8,722 nucleotides of DNA from JBKHXU01 sp046565865 (GCA_046565865.1 JBKHXU010000228.1:1-8722); one strand, 5' to 3'. Shown: positions 1 through 6,986, counted from the stretch's first letter. Notes: a model not told the origin generated them from the letters alone. Program-made: numbers and translations.

Positions 1-654
1 GAGCCGCGCGGTGTGCGCAACGTGAACGGCGAGCGCCAGGGCGTGAACACGATGGTGTACGCCGAGCACGAGATCGAGCGCGTGGCGCGGGTTGCGTTCG
101 AGCTGGCGCGCAAGCGCCGGCGGCGCGTGTGTTCGGTCGACAAGGCGAACGTGCTTGAATGCACCGGCCTCTGGCGCGAAGTGGTCATGCGCGTGCACCG
201 CGACTACGCCGACGTCGAGTTGACGCACATGTATGTCGATAACGCGGCGATGCAGCTCGTGCGTGCGCCGAAGCAATTCGACGTCATCGTCACCGGCAAC
301 ATGTTCGGCGACATTCTGTCCGACGAGGCGGCGATGCTGACCGGTTCCATCGGCATGCTGCCGTCGGCGTCGCTCGACGCAAACGGCAGGGGCATGTACG
401 AGCCGATCCACGGCAGCGCGCCCGACATCGCCGGGCGCGGCATCGCCAATCCGCTGGCGACGATTTTGTCGGTGGCGATGATGCTGCGTTATACGTTGAA
501 CGAGCCGGCGTTGGCGCAGCGCGTTGAACAGGCGGTGGCGCATGCGCTCGATCAAGGTCTGCGCACCGGCGACATTCACACGGCCGGTACCGAGCGCGTC
601 GGTACGGCACAAATGGGCGATGCCGTCACGGCGGCATTGCGACAAAATGCTTAA
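1..654 (+). CDS. leuB: 3-isopropylmalate dehydrogenase, C-terminal part (5' end outside window)
   Basis: LeuB oxidises and decarboxylates (2R,3S)-3-isopropylmalate to 2-oxoisocaproate with NAD+, the third step of leucine synthesis, in the cytoplasm as a homodimer. The frame is open from base 1 and gives 217 residues, about 60% of the usual ~360, so the N-terminus lies upstream. Visible family signatures are SVDKANVL, whose Lys (codon 142-144) matches the catalytic lysine; MYVDNAAMQL, whose Asp (238-240) is a metal ligand; and NMFGDILSDEAAM, with the two further Asp residues (310-312 and 322-324). The glycine-rich NAD loop YEPIHGSAPDIAG and the tail TGD...GTAQMGDAV follow. A histidine in EPIHGSAP is common in LeuB. 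The stop is TAA at 652-654. asd follows on the same strand after 88 bp, as in Pseudomonas-type leuB-asd clusters. There is no sign of damage. Confidence 0.97.
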   Translation, partial: EPRGVRNVNGERQGVNTMVYAEHEIERVARVAFELARKRRRRVCSVDKANVLECTGLWREVVMRVHRDYADVELTHMYVDNAAMQLVRAPKQFDVIVTGNMFGDILSDEAAMLTGSIGMLPSASLDANGRGMYEPIHGSAPDIAGRGIANPLATILSVAMMLRYTLNEPALAQRVEQAVAHALDQGLRTGDIHTAGTERVGTAQMGDAVTAALRQNA

Positions 655-678
655 GTGGTCGCATCAGCGAACTTACTT

Positions 679-712
679 TGCCTCTCCCTCCGGGAGAGGG
701 TTAGGGTGAGGG
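679..712. repeat. Dispersed palindromic repeat of the 'PHPNPLPEGE' type between leuB and asd
   Basis: An 8-bp perfect stem, CCTCTCCC (681-688) against GGGAGAGG (692-699), with a 3-base loop TCC, is followed by GGTTAGGGTGAGGG (699-712). Read on the minus strand the element encodes SPHPNPLPEGEA, a peptide I recall as a frequent false-ORF signature of short intergenic repeats in many proteobacterial genomes. No T-run follows the stem on the plus strand, so it is not a standard intrinsic terminator, though it could stabilise the 3' end of the leuB message. The hairpin is seen directly; membership of a dispersed family is from memory and would need other copies in this genome. Confidence 0.7.
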
Positions 713-730
713 CTGACGGGCCAGGACAAC

Positions 731-735
731 GAGGA
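731..735 (+). promoter_or_regulatory. Ribosome binding site of asd
   Basis: GAGGA lies 7 bases before the ATG at 743. It supports this start, as does the N-terminal MKRLGMIGWRGMVG, which aligns with the very start of the family's nucleotide-binding fold. Confidence 0.7.
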
Positions 736-742
736 TAGCGAT

Positions 743-1855
743 ATGAAGCGGTTGGGCATGATCGGTTGGCGCGGCATGGTGGGTTCGGTGCTCATGCAGC
801 GCATGCAGGCGGAGCACGATTTCGCGCTGGTGGATCCGGTGTTCTTCACAACCTCGCAAGTCGGCGGCAAAGGTCCGGCGATTGGCAAGGATGTCGCGCC
901 GCTCAAGGACGCGCGGTCGGTCGATGCGCTGAAGGCGATGGACATCATCATTTCGTGCCAGGGCGGTGACTACACGAGCGAGATGTATCCCAAGCTGCGC
1001 GCCGCCGGCTGGCAGGGCTATTGGATCGACGCGGCGTCGACGCTGCGCATGAAAGACGACAGCGTGATCATCCTCGATCCGGTGAACATGGATGTCATCC
1101 GTGGCGCGATCAAGCGCGGGGTGAAGGACTACATCGGCGGCAATTGCACGGTGAGCCTCATGCTCATGGCGCTGGGTGGCTTGTTCAAGGCCGGGCTGGT
1201 CGAATGGATGACGGCCATGACCTATCAGGCCGCGTCGGGTGCCGGCGCGCAAAATATGCGTGAGCTGTTGGCGCAGATGGGAAGCGCGCACGCGGCGGTC
1301 GCGGATCGTCTCGCCGATCCGGCATCCGCGATCCTCGACATCGATCGTCAGGTCGCCGATACCTTGCGCAGCGCGAGTTTCCCGACTGCGAACTTCGGCG
1401 CGCCGCTCGCGGGCAGTCTGATCCCCTGGATCGACAAAGATCTCGGCAATGGCCAGAGCAAAGAAGAATGGAAGGGCATGGCCGAGACCAACAAGATCCT
1501 GGGTCGCTCCGCGAATCCGATCCCGGTCGATGGCATTTGCGTACGCATCGGCGCCATGCGTTGTCACAGCCAGGCGCTGACCATCAAGCTTAACAAGGAT
1601 CTTCCGCTCGCCGACATCGAGCGGCTCATCGCAACCGCCAACGATTGGGTGAAACTCATCCCGAACGAACGCGACGTCAGCATGCGTGAGCTGACGCCGG
1701 CCGCGGTCACCGGCACGTTGCACGTGCCCATCGGGCGCTTACGTAAATTACCCATGGGTGGCATGTATCTGTCCGCGTTTACGGTGGGGGATCAGCTGCT
1801 GTGGGGCGCAGCCGAGCCGTTGCGCCGCATGCTGCGCATCCTGCTCGAATCCTAA
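743..1855 (+). CDS. asd: Aspartate-semialdehyde dehydrogenase (E. coli-type)
   Basis: Asd reduces beta-aspartyl phosphate to aspartate semialdehyde with NADPH. This is the branch-point step towards lysine, diaminopimelate for the cell wall, methionine and threonine; the enzyme is a cytoplasmic homodimer. The 370-residue product starts with GMIGWRGMVGSVLMQRM, the NADP-binding glycine loop (residues 5-21). The active-site motif GGNCTVSLML has the catalytic cysteine at residue 135, the same number as in E. coli. The second motif DGICVRIGAMRCHSQALTIKL (about 263-283) carries the substrate-binding Arg268 and the acid/base His275. Length and motifs place it in the gammaproteobacterial-type branch, not the shorter Gram-positive type. 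The start has a Shine-Dalgarno site at 731-735. The gene probably shares a transcript with leuB. A minus-strand open frame of 340 codons runs across it but has no family features and is a shadow of the high-GC coding strand. Confidence 0.98.
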   Translation: MKRLGMIGWRGMVGSVLMQRMQAEHDFALVDPVFFTTSQVGGKGPAIGKDVAPLKDARSVDALKAMDIIISCQGGDYTSEMYPKLRAAGWQGYWIDAASTLRMKDDSVIILDPVNMDVIRGAIKRGVKDYIGGNCTVSLMLMALGGLFKAGLVEWMTAMTYQAASGAGAQNMRELLAQMGSAHAAVADRLADPASAILDIDRQVADTLRSASFPTANFGAPLAGSLIPWIDKDLGNGQSKEEWKGMAETNKILGRSANPIPVDGICVRIGAMRCHSQALTIKLNKDLPLADIERLIATANDWVKLIPNERDVSMRELTPAAVTGTLHVPIGRLRKLPMGGMYLSAFTVGDQLLWGAAEPLRRMLRILLES

Positions 1856-2036
1856 GCAACTTTATTGTTGCCCTTGGCCGTAACAGCGGCTATACCAATG
1901 TGTACGTTGGTAGGTAGATTTCGCGGCTAAGTCCCTGGTCAAGAAGGGTCGGCCGCGCGAGGGTAGGATCGGAAGCGAGGCTCGGTGGACGCCGCGTGTC
2001 CGCCAAAGTACTCGTGGCGGCTCAACTTAGTTGAGA
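1856..2036 (+). other. Hairpin-rich asd-fimV spacer (possible 3' UTR or structured RNA)
   Basis: No gene is visible in the 274-bp gap 1856-2129. Its first two-thirds hold a series of short inverted repeats. GCAAC (1856-1860) pairs GTTGC (1867-1871) directly after the asd stop. GCCG (1877-1880) pairs CGGC (1887-1890). TACCAATG (1893-1900) pairs CGTTGGTA (1905-1912) with a TGTA loop and one G-U pair. CCGCCA (2000-2005) pairs TGGCGG (2015-2020). CTCAAC (2021-2026) pairs GTTGAG (2030-2035). None is followed by a T-run, so none is a textbook intrinsic terminator. They may shape the asd mRNA 3' end or belong to a small RNA. I recognise no known riboswitch or RNA family, and short stems also occur by chance. 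Confidence 0.35.
2021..2035. promoter_or_regulatory. Perfect palindrome overlapping the fimV -35 box (possible operator)
   Basis: CTCAAC-TTA-GTTGAG is a perfect 6-bp inverted repeat with a 3-base centre. Its right arm shares bases 2031-2035 with the predicted -35 hexamer TTGAGA. A dimeric regulator bound here would compete with RNA polymerase. The symmetry is seen directly; the operator role is inferred, and I cannot name a regulator. Confidence 0.3.
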
Positions 2037-2059
2037 TTTGTGAAGGGCATTACTATTAT
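2031..2059 (+). promoter_or_regulatory. Predicted sigma70-type promoter of fimV
   Basis: TTGAGA (2031-2036, 5 of 6 to consensus) is followed after exactly 17 bases by TATTAT (2054-2059, 5 of 6). Transcription would start near 2066, giving a leader of about 65 bases before the fimV ATG. It lies in the most A+T-rich part of the gap and points at fimV, so fimV probably has its own promoter independent of leuB-asd. Confidence 0.6.
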
Positions 2060-2104
2060 AGCTACGTAACCCCTGGCGGAATAATGCGTAACTATTGGAG
2101 AATG

Positions 2105-2120
2105 CCCGGAAAATCCCGGG
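2105..2120 (+). promoter_or_regulatory. Small hairpin over the fimV ribosome binding region
   Basis: CCCGG (2105-2109) pairs CCGGG (2116-2120) around the loop AAAATC. The only Shine-Dalgarno-like bases before the fimV ATG are GGGA (2118-2121), 8 bases from the start codon, and the stem covers three of them. This could damp translation initiation, but the stem is only 5 bp and the effect is conjecture. Confidence 0.25.
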
Positions 2121-2129
2121 AAACCCTGA

Positions 2130-5024
2130 ATGCACCTTAAGAGTAGGACTTTCTTTACGGCCCGGCTGGTGCTGGGTACCGCCTTGGTGCTCATCCCGCT
2201 TGCCGGATATCCGTTGGGGTTGGGCAAGCTCAAGGTCCATTCCGCGCTCAACGAACCGCTGCGCGCGGACATCGAATTCACCTCCATTACCGAGGCCGAG
2301 CTTAAGGGTCTTTCAACCTCGCTCGCGTCGCGCGCCGACTTCGAGGCCGCGGGCGCAGAACATTTGCCGTTCCTATCGCAAATCAAGTTCAACGTTGTGC
2401 GTCGGCCGGATGGCCGACATGTGCTTGAACTCAAAACAGACCAAGCGGTGCAGGAGCCGTTTCTGCATTTGCTGCTCCAGCTCGAATGGCCGGGCGGCCG
2501 TTTGGTGCGCGAGTACAGCGCGCTTATCGATCCTCCAAATTACGTTGCCGGTAAACCGTCTGGCATCGAACCGCCGCGAATCGCCGCAACACCGGCGGCG
2601 GAACCCGAACCGATGCCGGAACCACTGGCCTCAGCCCCGCCGGAAGCGCCGGTGCCGGCCACGCCGCCCGTCCCGGCCACCGAGTCACCAACGGTTGCCG
2701 GCGCCGCGCCCGCTGTCCCCGAATCGATCGCTACGCCTGATGCTGAAACCTTTGGACCAGAAGAACGCCGCGAGATAGTGATCGCGTCCGACAGCGGTTG
2801 GCCCGACGAAGAGGCGCCGCCGAAGGTCGAGCCCCTTGAGCCGGGTCCGGCGGAACCGACACGAGCCCCCGAGCCGCCAGCGATGGAAGCCGCTTCCTCA
2901 CCGGCCGTTACATCGGTGGCGCCGCCGCCGAGTGATTACGCGGTAAAGCGAGGCGATACATTGTGGGCCATCGCCGATCGCGCCCGCGCCGACAACGACG
3001 TCTCCGTCGAACAGATGTCGCTGGCGATATTCGAGCGCAATCGCGATGCGTTTTTCGGCAACAACTTGAACAATCTGCGGGCCGGCAAGGTGCTGAAAAT
3101 GCCGGAGCGCGAGCAGGTGACGGCCATTTCCAGCAAGGAAGCGCGCCGGATCTTCAGGGCGCAGTACGACAGCTGGCAGGAATACAAACTCAAACTTGCG
3201 AGCGCAGCCGGTGGGCTTAAGGTGGCGGACGGTAAACCGGCGGCATCGCCTGCGGAACCGGCGCCACCACCGGCTCCGGCGTCGCCGGCGCCCGCTGCAG
3301 CGCCGGCGCCCGAGGCGCGCGCCGCGGCCGGTCCGGAAGATCGTTCCAAGCAGCCGGACGAGCTGTTGCGCATCGTGCGCAGCACGCTGACCGGCCAAAA
3401 GACCGCCCCCGATCAAAAAGCGGCGCAGGGAGAGGCACCGAAGGACACGGCGCGCAACGAACAAAGCGTGCTGGCCGAGCGCGCCAGCAGTCTGGATGAA
3501 TCTCTTGAGTCCAAACAGCTCGAACAAAAAGAGCTGGGCGACAAGCTGGGGCAGGTGCGGTCGCAGATCAAAAACGAATCGCGTCTGCTCGAGCTCGAAA
3601 ACAAAGGCCTAGCCGCGGCGCAGACGCAGGCAACGCCGAGCGCGCCGGCCGAGACCCCAAAGCCGGCCGAGCCCGCCACGGCGCAAGCGCCGCAAGGCGC
3701 CGCGGCGCCGCAGGTAGCCCCGATCGAGGCGCCTAAACCGGCGCCGGCCGCGCCGATCCCGGCCACGGCCGAGAAGGCGCCGAAGAAGCCGGCACCCGCG
3801 CCCGTTGCCGAGGAAAAAGGATTCTTTGCGTCGCTGCTCGATGATTTCGTCGGCGGCTCGCTGCTGCCGATCGTGGGTGGCGGATTGGTGCTCGTCGGCG
3901 GCGTGATCCTGATTATCTATATGCGCCGGCGCCAGCGCTCGATCGCCGAGTTCGAGGAAAGCATCCTCGCGTCCGACGCCGTCGCCACCGATAGCGCCGC
4001 GGCGAGTGACACCACTGGCCAGGCCGTGACCACCGGCGATACGTCGTTCCTGAGCGATTTCAGCCAGGGCGGCATGGGCAACGTGCATACCGACGACGTC
4101 GATCCGATCGCCGAGGCGGAGGTATACCTCGCCTACGGCCGCGACGAGACCGCGGAAGAGATTTTGAAGGAAGCGGTGATCAAGCATCCCGAGCGCCACG
4201 AGCTCAAGCTCAAGCTGCTCGAGATCTACCATCAGCGCAACGATGTGGCGGCGTTCGAGACGCTCGCGGAGGAGCTGTACGCGGCGCTGGCCGGACGCGG
4301 CGGTAAGGTGTGGGAGAAGGTCGAGGGTATGGGCCGCAAGCTCAATCCCGAGAACCCCATGTTCCGTGGCGGCGCGCCGGCGGAACGCCGTGCCGGCGAT
4401 CAGCCGACAACACCGCCGACAGCACCGGTGGCCGCGACCACGGCAGCAGCGATGGCGGCGACCACGATGGTGGCTTCGCCCGCTGCCGCCGAAACGACTG
4501 AGTTGGCCGACTTCGATTTCGATACCGGCGGTTCCGCGACAGCGGGCGCCGGCGCGGGCGACGACTTAAGCCTCGATTTTGCGCACGAGTCCTCGACCGC
4601 GGCGCCGACGCGTGCCGTCGAGTTCGTGCCAAGCGCCGCATCAGCGGCCGACATGAAGGCGGATGACGGTCTCGAGAGTCTCGATCTCGATCGCGCGTTT
4701 GCCGACAACGTGGTCGAATTCTCCAGCACCGCGTCGAGCCCGGCGTCCGAGGACATCGGTATCGCGACCGCGGCCGATGACGAGATCAAGTGGGAAATGG
4801 ATACGCCGGCCGCCGAAGCGACCGTGCAGGAGCCGGACTTAGCCGCCGCCCCGGCCGGCGATCAGCAGCAGTGGGATGAGACTGCGACCAAGCTCGATCT
4901 CGCAAAGGCCTATATCGATATGGGTGATGCCGAGGGCGCGCGCAGCATCTTGGATGAAGTGCTGGCCGAAGGCACCGAGGATCAGAAAAAGCAGGCGGCG
5001 CAGTTGGCGTCGCAGATCGCGTAG
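2130..5024 (+). CDS. fimV: FimV-type pilus assembly / polar organising protein
   Basis: FimV is an inner-membrane protein that helps assemble the type IV pilus secretin, localises polar factors and raises cAMP signalling in Pseudomonas. This 964-residue product has the full plan. A hydrophobic signal segment covers about 8-28. The conserved FimV N-terminal domain covers about 30-137 (GLGKLKVHSALNEPLRADIE to SALIDPPNY). A Pro/Ala/Glu-rich linker follows. A LysM peptidoglycan-binding domain covers about 269-325 (YAVKRGDTLWAIADR...NLRAGKVLKMP), then a Glu/Lys/Leu-rich probable coiled coil at 440-490 and another Pro/Ala linker. A transmembrane helix at about 576-597 ends in MRRRQR. The cytoplasmic part has a TPR-like pair (655-720), an acidic stretch with DFDFD and LDLD motifs, and the FimV C-terminal motif KLDLAKAYIDMGDAEGARSILDEVL (921-945). 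The signal-peptide cleavage site is unclear, because a proline precedes the LGLG where the family usually has alanine. The start is set by the signal sequence, as the Shine-Dalgarno is weak. truA, the usual next gene in Pseudomonas, is absent. Confidence 0.95.
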   Translation: MHLKSRTFFTARLVLGTALVLIPLAGYPLGLGKLKVHSALNEPLRADIEFTSITEAELKGLSTSLASRADFEAAGAEHLPFLSQIKFNVVRRPDGRHVLELKTDQAVQEPFLHLLLQLEWPGGRLVREYSALIDPPNYVAGKPSGIEPPRIAATPAAEPEPMPEPLASAPPEAPVPATPPVPATESPTVAGAAPAVPESIATPDAETFGPEERREIVIASDSGWPDEEAPPKVEPLEPGPAEPTRAPEPPAMEAASSPAVTSVAPPPSDYAVKRGDTLWAIADRARADNDVSVEQMSLAIFERNRDAFFGNNLNNLRAGKVLKMPEREQVTAISSKEARRIFRAQYDSWQEYKLKLASAAGGLKVADGKPAASPAEPAPPPAPASPAPAAAPAPEARAAAGPEDRSKQPDELLRIVRSTLTGQKTAPDQKAAQGEAPKDTARNEQSVLAERASSLDESLESKQLEQKELGDKLGQVRSQIKNESRLLELENKGLAAAQTQATPSAPAETPKPAEPATAQAPQGAAAPQVAPIEAPKPAPAAPIPATAEKAPKKPAPAPVAEEKGFFASLLDDFVGGSLLPIVGGGLVLVGGVILIIYMRRRQRSIAEFEESILASDAVATDSAAASDTTGQAVTTGDTSFLSDFSQGGMGNVHTDDVDPIAEAEVYLAYGRDETAEEILKEAVIKHPERHELKLKLLEIYHQRNDVAAFETLAEELYAALAGRGGKVWEKVEGMGRKLNPENPMFRGGAPAERRAGDQPTTPPTAPVAATTAAAMAATTMVASPAAAETTELADFDFDTGGSATAGAGAGDDLSLDFAHESSTAAPTRAVEFVPSAASAADMKADDGLESLDLDRAFADNVVEFSSTASSPASEDIGIATAADDEIKWEMDTPAAEATVQEPDLAAAPAGDQQQWDETATKLDLAKAYIDMGDAEGARSILDEVLAEGTEDQKKQAAQLASQIA

Positions 5025-5027
5025 GCG

Positions 5028-5714
5028 TCAGTAGCGGCGCCCGAAGTACAGCGCCACGCTGCGCGTGGCGCTGTCGTACCCTTCCAGTCGTACGTACCCG
5101 TTATCGTCCAGTCGCAGTTCCAAGCCAACGATGCCCGCGGTATCAGCGTCGCGCTCGATATCGCGCGTAGAGCGCGCCGCGCCGCGCTGGCGCTCCTCGC
5201 CGTCGATCGCGTCGTAGCGCAATCCGGCGTACACGTCCGCACGCGGCGCCACGCGCCAGTGTGCGAGCAGTCGCGCCCACGGAATGCGCCACGCGAGTTC
5301 GACTTCATCGCCATTGGTTTGCTCATCAACGCGCTCGTAGAGCCAGCCGGCGTCGAACGTGAGACCGAGCGCTGGTGTTTGGTAAAGCGCGGCCTCGACG
5401 CTGACGCCTGCGTGGTAGCCGCCAAGCTCCAGTCCCGCGGTCGGGGCGTTTTGTGTCTGGGTAACGTACGAATAGCCGCCTAGCAAGCCGATCCAAAGCG
5501 GTGCGTAACGTTCGCGCCAATGAACACCGATGCGGCTGACGCGTGTCGGCACGGCCTGGCCCGCGTAGTCGAAGTCGGTTTCGGCTTGGCTGAAATACAG
5601 CGAGAAGTCGAGTGGTCGGTTGGTGAGCGAATGTTCGTCGGCGCCGACCACGCCGGTAGTGAGCAGCGCGAGCCCGCCCAGCGCCCAGCTAGCGCGTTGC
5701 GCGGCGGCGATCAT
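5028..5714 (-). CDS. Predicted small outer-membrane beta-barrel protein, unnamed
   Basis: I do not recognise the family. From the ATG at 5714 the product has 228 residues. It begins with a clean signal peptide: MIAAAQR, a hydrophobic core, then VGA before DE, with cleavage likely after residue 25. The mature part has alternating polar/apolar stretches rich in Tyr, Trp and Gly (such as LDFSLYFSQ, LWIGLLGGYSYV and ADVYAGLRYDAI) and ends in SVALYFGRRY, an aromatic-ended last strand like the beta-signal of outer-membrane proteins. About 8-10 strands seem likely. Its start lies 26 bp inside the 3' end of folA, suggesting expression from the thyA-folA transcript with coupled translation. An upstream ATG at 5750 would add 12 residues and has GAGG only 3 bases away, but it would give an odd signal peptide, so 5714 is preferred. 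Its stop lies 3 bp from the fimV stop on the other strand. The charged loop at about 171-192 is probably exposed. Confidence 0.75.
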   Translation of the reverse strand: MIAAAQRASWALGGLALLTTGVVGADEHSLTNRPLDFSLYFSQAETDFDYAGQAVPTRVSRIGVHWRERYAPLWIGLLGGYSYVTQTQNAPTAGLELGGYHAGVSVEAALYQTPALGLTFDAGWLYERVDEQTNGDEVELAWRIPWARLLAHWRVAPRADVYAGLRYDAIDGEERQRGAARSTRDIERDADTAGIVGLELRLDDNGYVRLEGYDSATRSVALYFGRRY

Positions 5715-6192
5715 AGGTGACGAAGCTGTAGGCAAAAGCGTGTTCTGCATCCGCCTCGTGCCGCTCGCGCTCGATCTCGATCCAGTCGTCGAGCGCGAAA
5801 TCGGGGAACAAGGTATCGCCCGCTATCGCCGCGTGCACGTACGTCAGGTAAAGCCGGTCGGCGCGCGCGAGCGTCTGCGCGTAGAGATCAGCGCCGCCGA
5901 TAATGAATATCTCGGCGACGGTCCCGGCGGCGGCAAAGGCGGCTTCGAGCGAGTCGACGACGACGCAGCCCGGCGCACGGTAAGCGCGATCGCGGGTCAC
6001 GACGATGTTGGTGCGATTTGGCAACGGTCGGCCGATGGATTCGTAGTTCTTGCGGCCGAGGATGATGGGGTGACCCGTAGTCAATCGCCGAAAGCGTTTG
6101 AGATCCGCCGGCAGCCGCCACGGCAGCGTGTTGTTGCGACCGATGACGCGATTCTCCGCCAGCGCGGCGATCAGCGAGACGCGCGCCGGCAT
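5689..6192 (-). CDS. folA: Dihydrofolate reductase
   Basis: DHFR reduces dihydrofolate to tetrahydrofolate with NADPH in the cytoplasm and is the target of trimethoprim. The 167-residue product is of normal bacterial length and shows the family in order. These are SLIAALAENRVIGRNNTLPWRLPADL with the proton-relay Asp30 (Asp27 in E. coli), the NADPH-binding LGRKNYESIGRPLPNRTNIVVTR (45-67), and IFIIGGADLY (95-104) with the Gly-Gly pair. LYLTYVHA follows, whose Thr116 matches E. coli Thr113. Its ATG shares one base with the thyA stop (TGATG), so the two are almost surely translated in a coupled way. This fits their metabolism, since ThyA releases the dihydrofolate that DHFR recycles. The 3' end overlaps the beta-barrel gene by 26 bp. 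I see no resistance-type or plasmid-type features. Confidence 0.97.
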   Translation of the reverse strand: MPARVSLIAALAENRVIGRNNTLPWRLPADLKRFRRLTTGHPIILGRKNYESIGRPLPNRTNIVVTRDRAYRAPGCVVVDSLEAAFAAAGTVAEIFIIGGADLYAQTLARADRLYLTYVHAAIAGDTLFPDFALDDWIEIERERHEADAEHAFAYSFVTYDRRRATR

Positions 6193-6986
6193 CAGACCGC
6201 GACCGGCGCCTTGATGGCCGGGTGGGGATCGTAGTTAAGCAGTTCGAAGTCGTCGTATTCAAATTCGAATAGCGACTTGCGTTCTGGGTTGAGACGCATG
6301 GTCGGCGCCGGTCGCGGCGCGCGCGTGAGTTGCAGCCGGGCCTGCTCTAGATGATTCGAATATAGATGTGCGTCGCCCAATGTATGCACGAACTCGCCGT
6401 AGCGCAGTCCTGTTACGTGCGCGATCATCATCGTCAGCAGCGCGTACGAGGCGATGTTGAACGGGACGCCGAGGAAGATGTCGGCGCTGCGTTGGTACAG
6501 TTGGCACGACAAGCGCCCGCTGGCGACGTAAAACTGAAACAGCGCGTGACAGGGTGGCAACGCCATGCGCTCAACGTCCGCCGGGTTCCAGGCGCTGACG
6601 ATGAGTCGGCGCGAGTCCGGCGTGCGCTGGATGGCCTCGACCACCTGCGCGATCTGGTCGATACGCCGGCCGTCGGGCGCCGCCCACGAACGCCATTGCG
6701 CGCCGTAGACCGGACCGAGATTGCCCTGTTCGTCGGCCCATTCATCCCAGATCGTGACTCCGTGCTGGCGCAGATAGGCAACGTTGGTATCGCCGCGCAG
6801 GAACCACAGCAGTTCGTGAATGATGGATTTGAGATGCAGTTTTTTCGTCGTCAGCAGCGGAAAACCTTGCGCCAGATCGAACCGCATTTGATAACCGAAG
6901 ACGCTGAGTGTGCCGGTGCCGGTGCGGTCTTCCTTGCGCGTGCCGTGGCTCAGCACGTGTTCGAGCAGGTCAAGATACTGCCGCAT
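6192..6986 (-). CDS. thyA: Thymidylate synthase
   Basis: ThyA methylates dUMP to dTMP, using 5,10-methylene-tetrahydrofolate as both carbon donor and reductant and releasing dihydrofolate; it is a cytoplasmic homodimer. The 264-residue product equals the E. coli enzyme in length, and key residues keep the same numbers: Arg21 in EDRTGTGTLS, catalytic Cys146 in ALPPCHALFQFY, Arg166 and Asp169 in YQRSADIFLG, Asn177, and His207 and Tyr209 in DAHLYSNH. The C-terminus APVAV closes the active site. The frame stays open 46 codons further upstream, but MRQYLDLLEHVL is where the family starts, so 6986 is chosen. The Shine-Dalgarno there is weak. It appears to be the first gene of a thyA-folA-beta-barrel operon and is divergent from the membrane protein gene at 7135. 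Confidence 0.98.
   Translation of the reverse strand: MRQYLDLLEHVLSHGTRKEDRTGTGTLSVFGYQMRFDLAQGFPLLTTKKLHLKSIIHELLWFLRGDTNVAYLRQHGVTIWDEWADEQGNLGPVYGAQWRSWAAPDGRRIDQIAQVVEAIQRTPDSRRLIVSAWNPADVERMALPPCHALFQFYVASGRLSCQLYQRSADIFLGVPFNIASYALLTMMIAHVTGLRYGEFVHTLGDAHLYSNHLEQARLQLTRAPRPAPTMRLNPERKSLFEFEYDDFELLNYDPHPAIKAPVAV

Noticed and set aside
681..712. Stem-loop after leuB as an intrinsic terminator
   Set aside because: No T-run follows the stem on the plus strand and the tail is GGTTAGGGTGAGGG; it fits a dispersed repeat better.
701..1723. Minus-strand open frame of 340 codons opposite asd
   Set aside because: It lies fully within asd, is rich in Arg/His/Asp as expected for the reverse of GC-rich coding DNA, shows no domain, and its end reads through the dispersed repeat.
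3240..3320. GC-rich direct repeats (GCCGGCGCCCG at 3284 and 3302)
   Set aside because: They are codon-level repeats of Pro/Ala linker sequence in FimV, not an independent repeat array.
2898..3527. Minus-strand frame of 209 codons and similar Arg- or Ala-rich frames inside fimV
   Set aside because: They arise from the Pro/Ala-rich low-complexity linkers of FimV read in other frames.
5620..6234. Plus-strand open frame of 204 codons across folA and the barrel gene start
   Set aside because: It is antisense to a clear DHFR gene, low in hydrophobic order, and has no recognisable motif.
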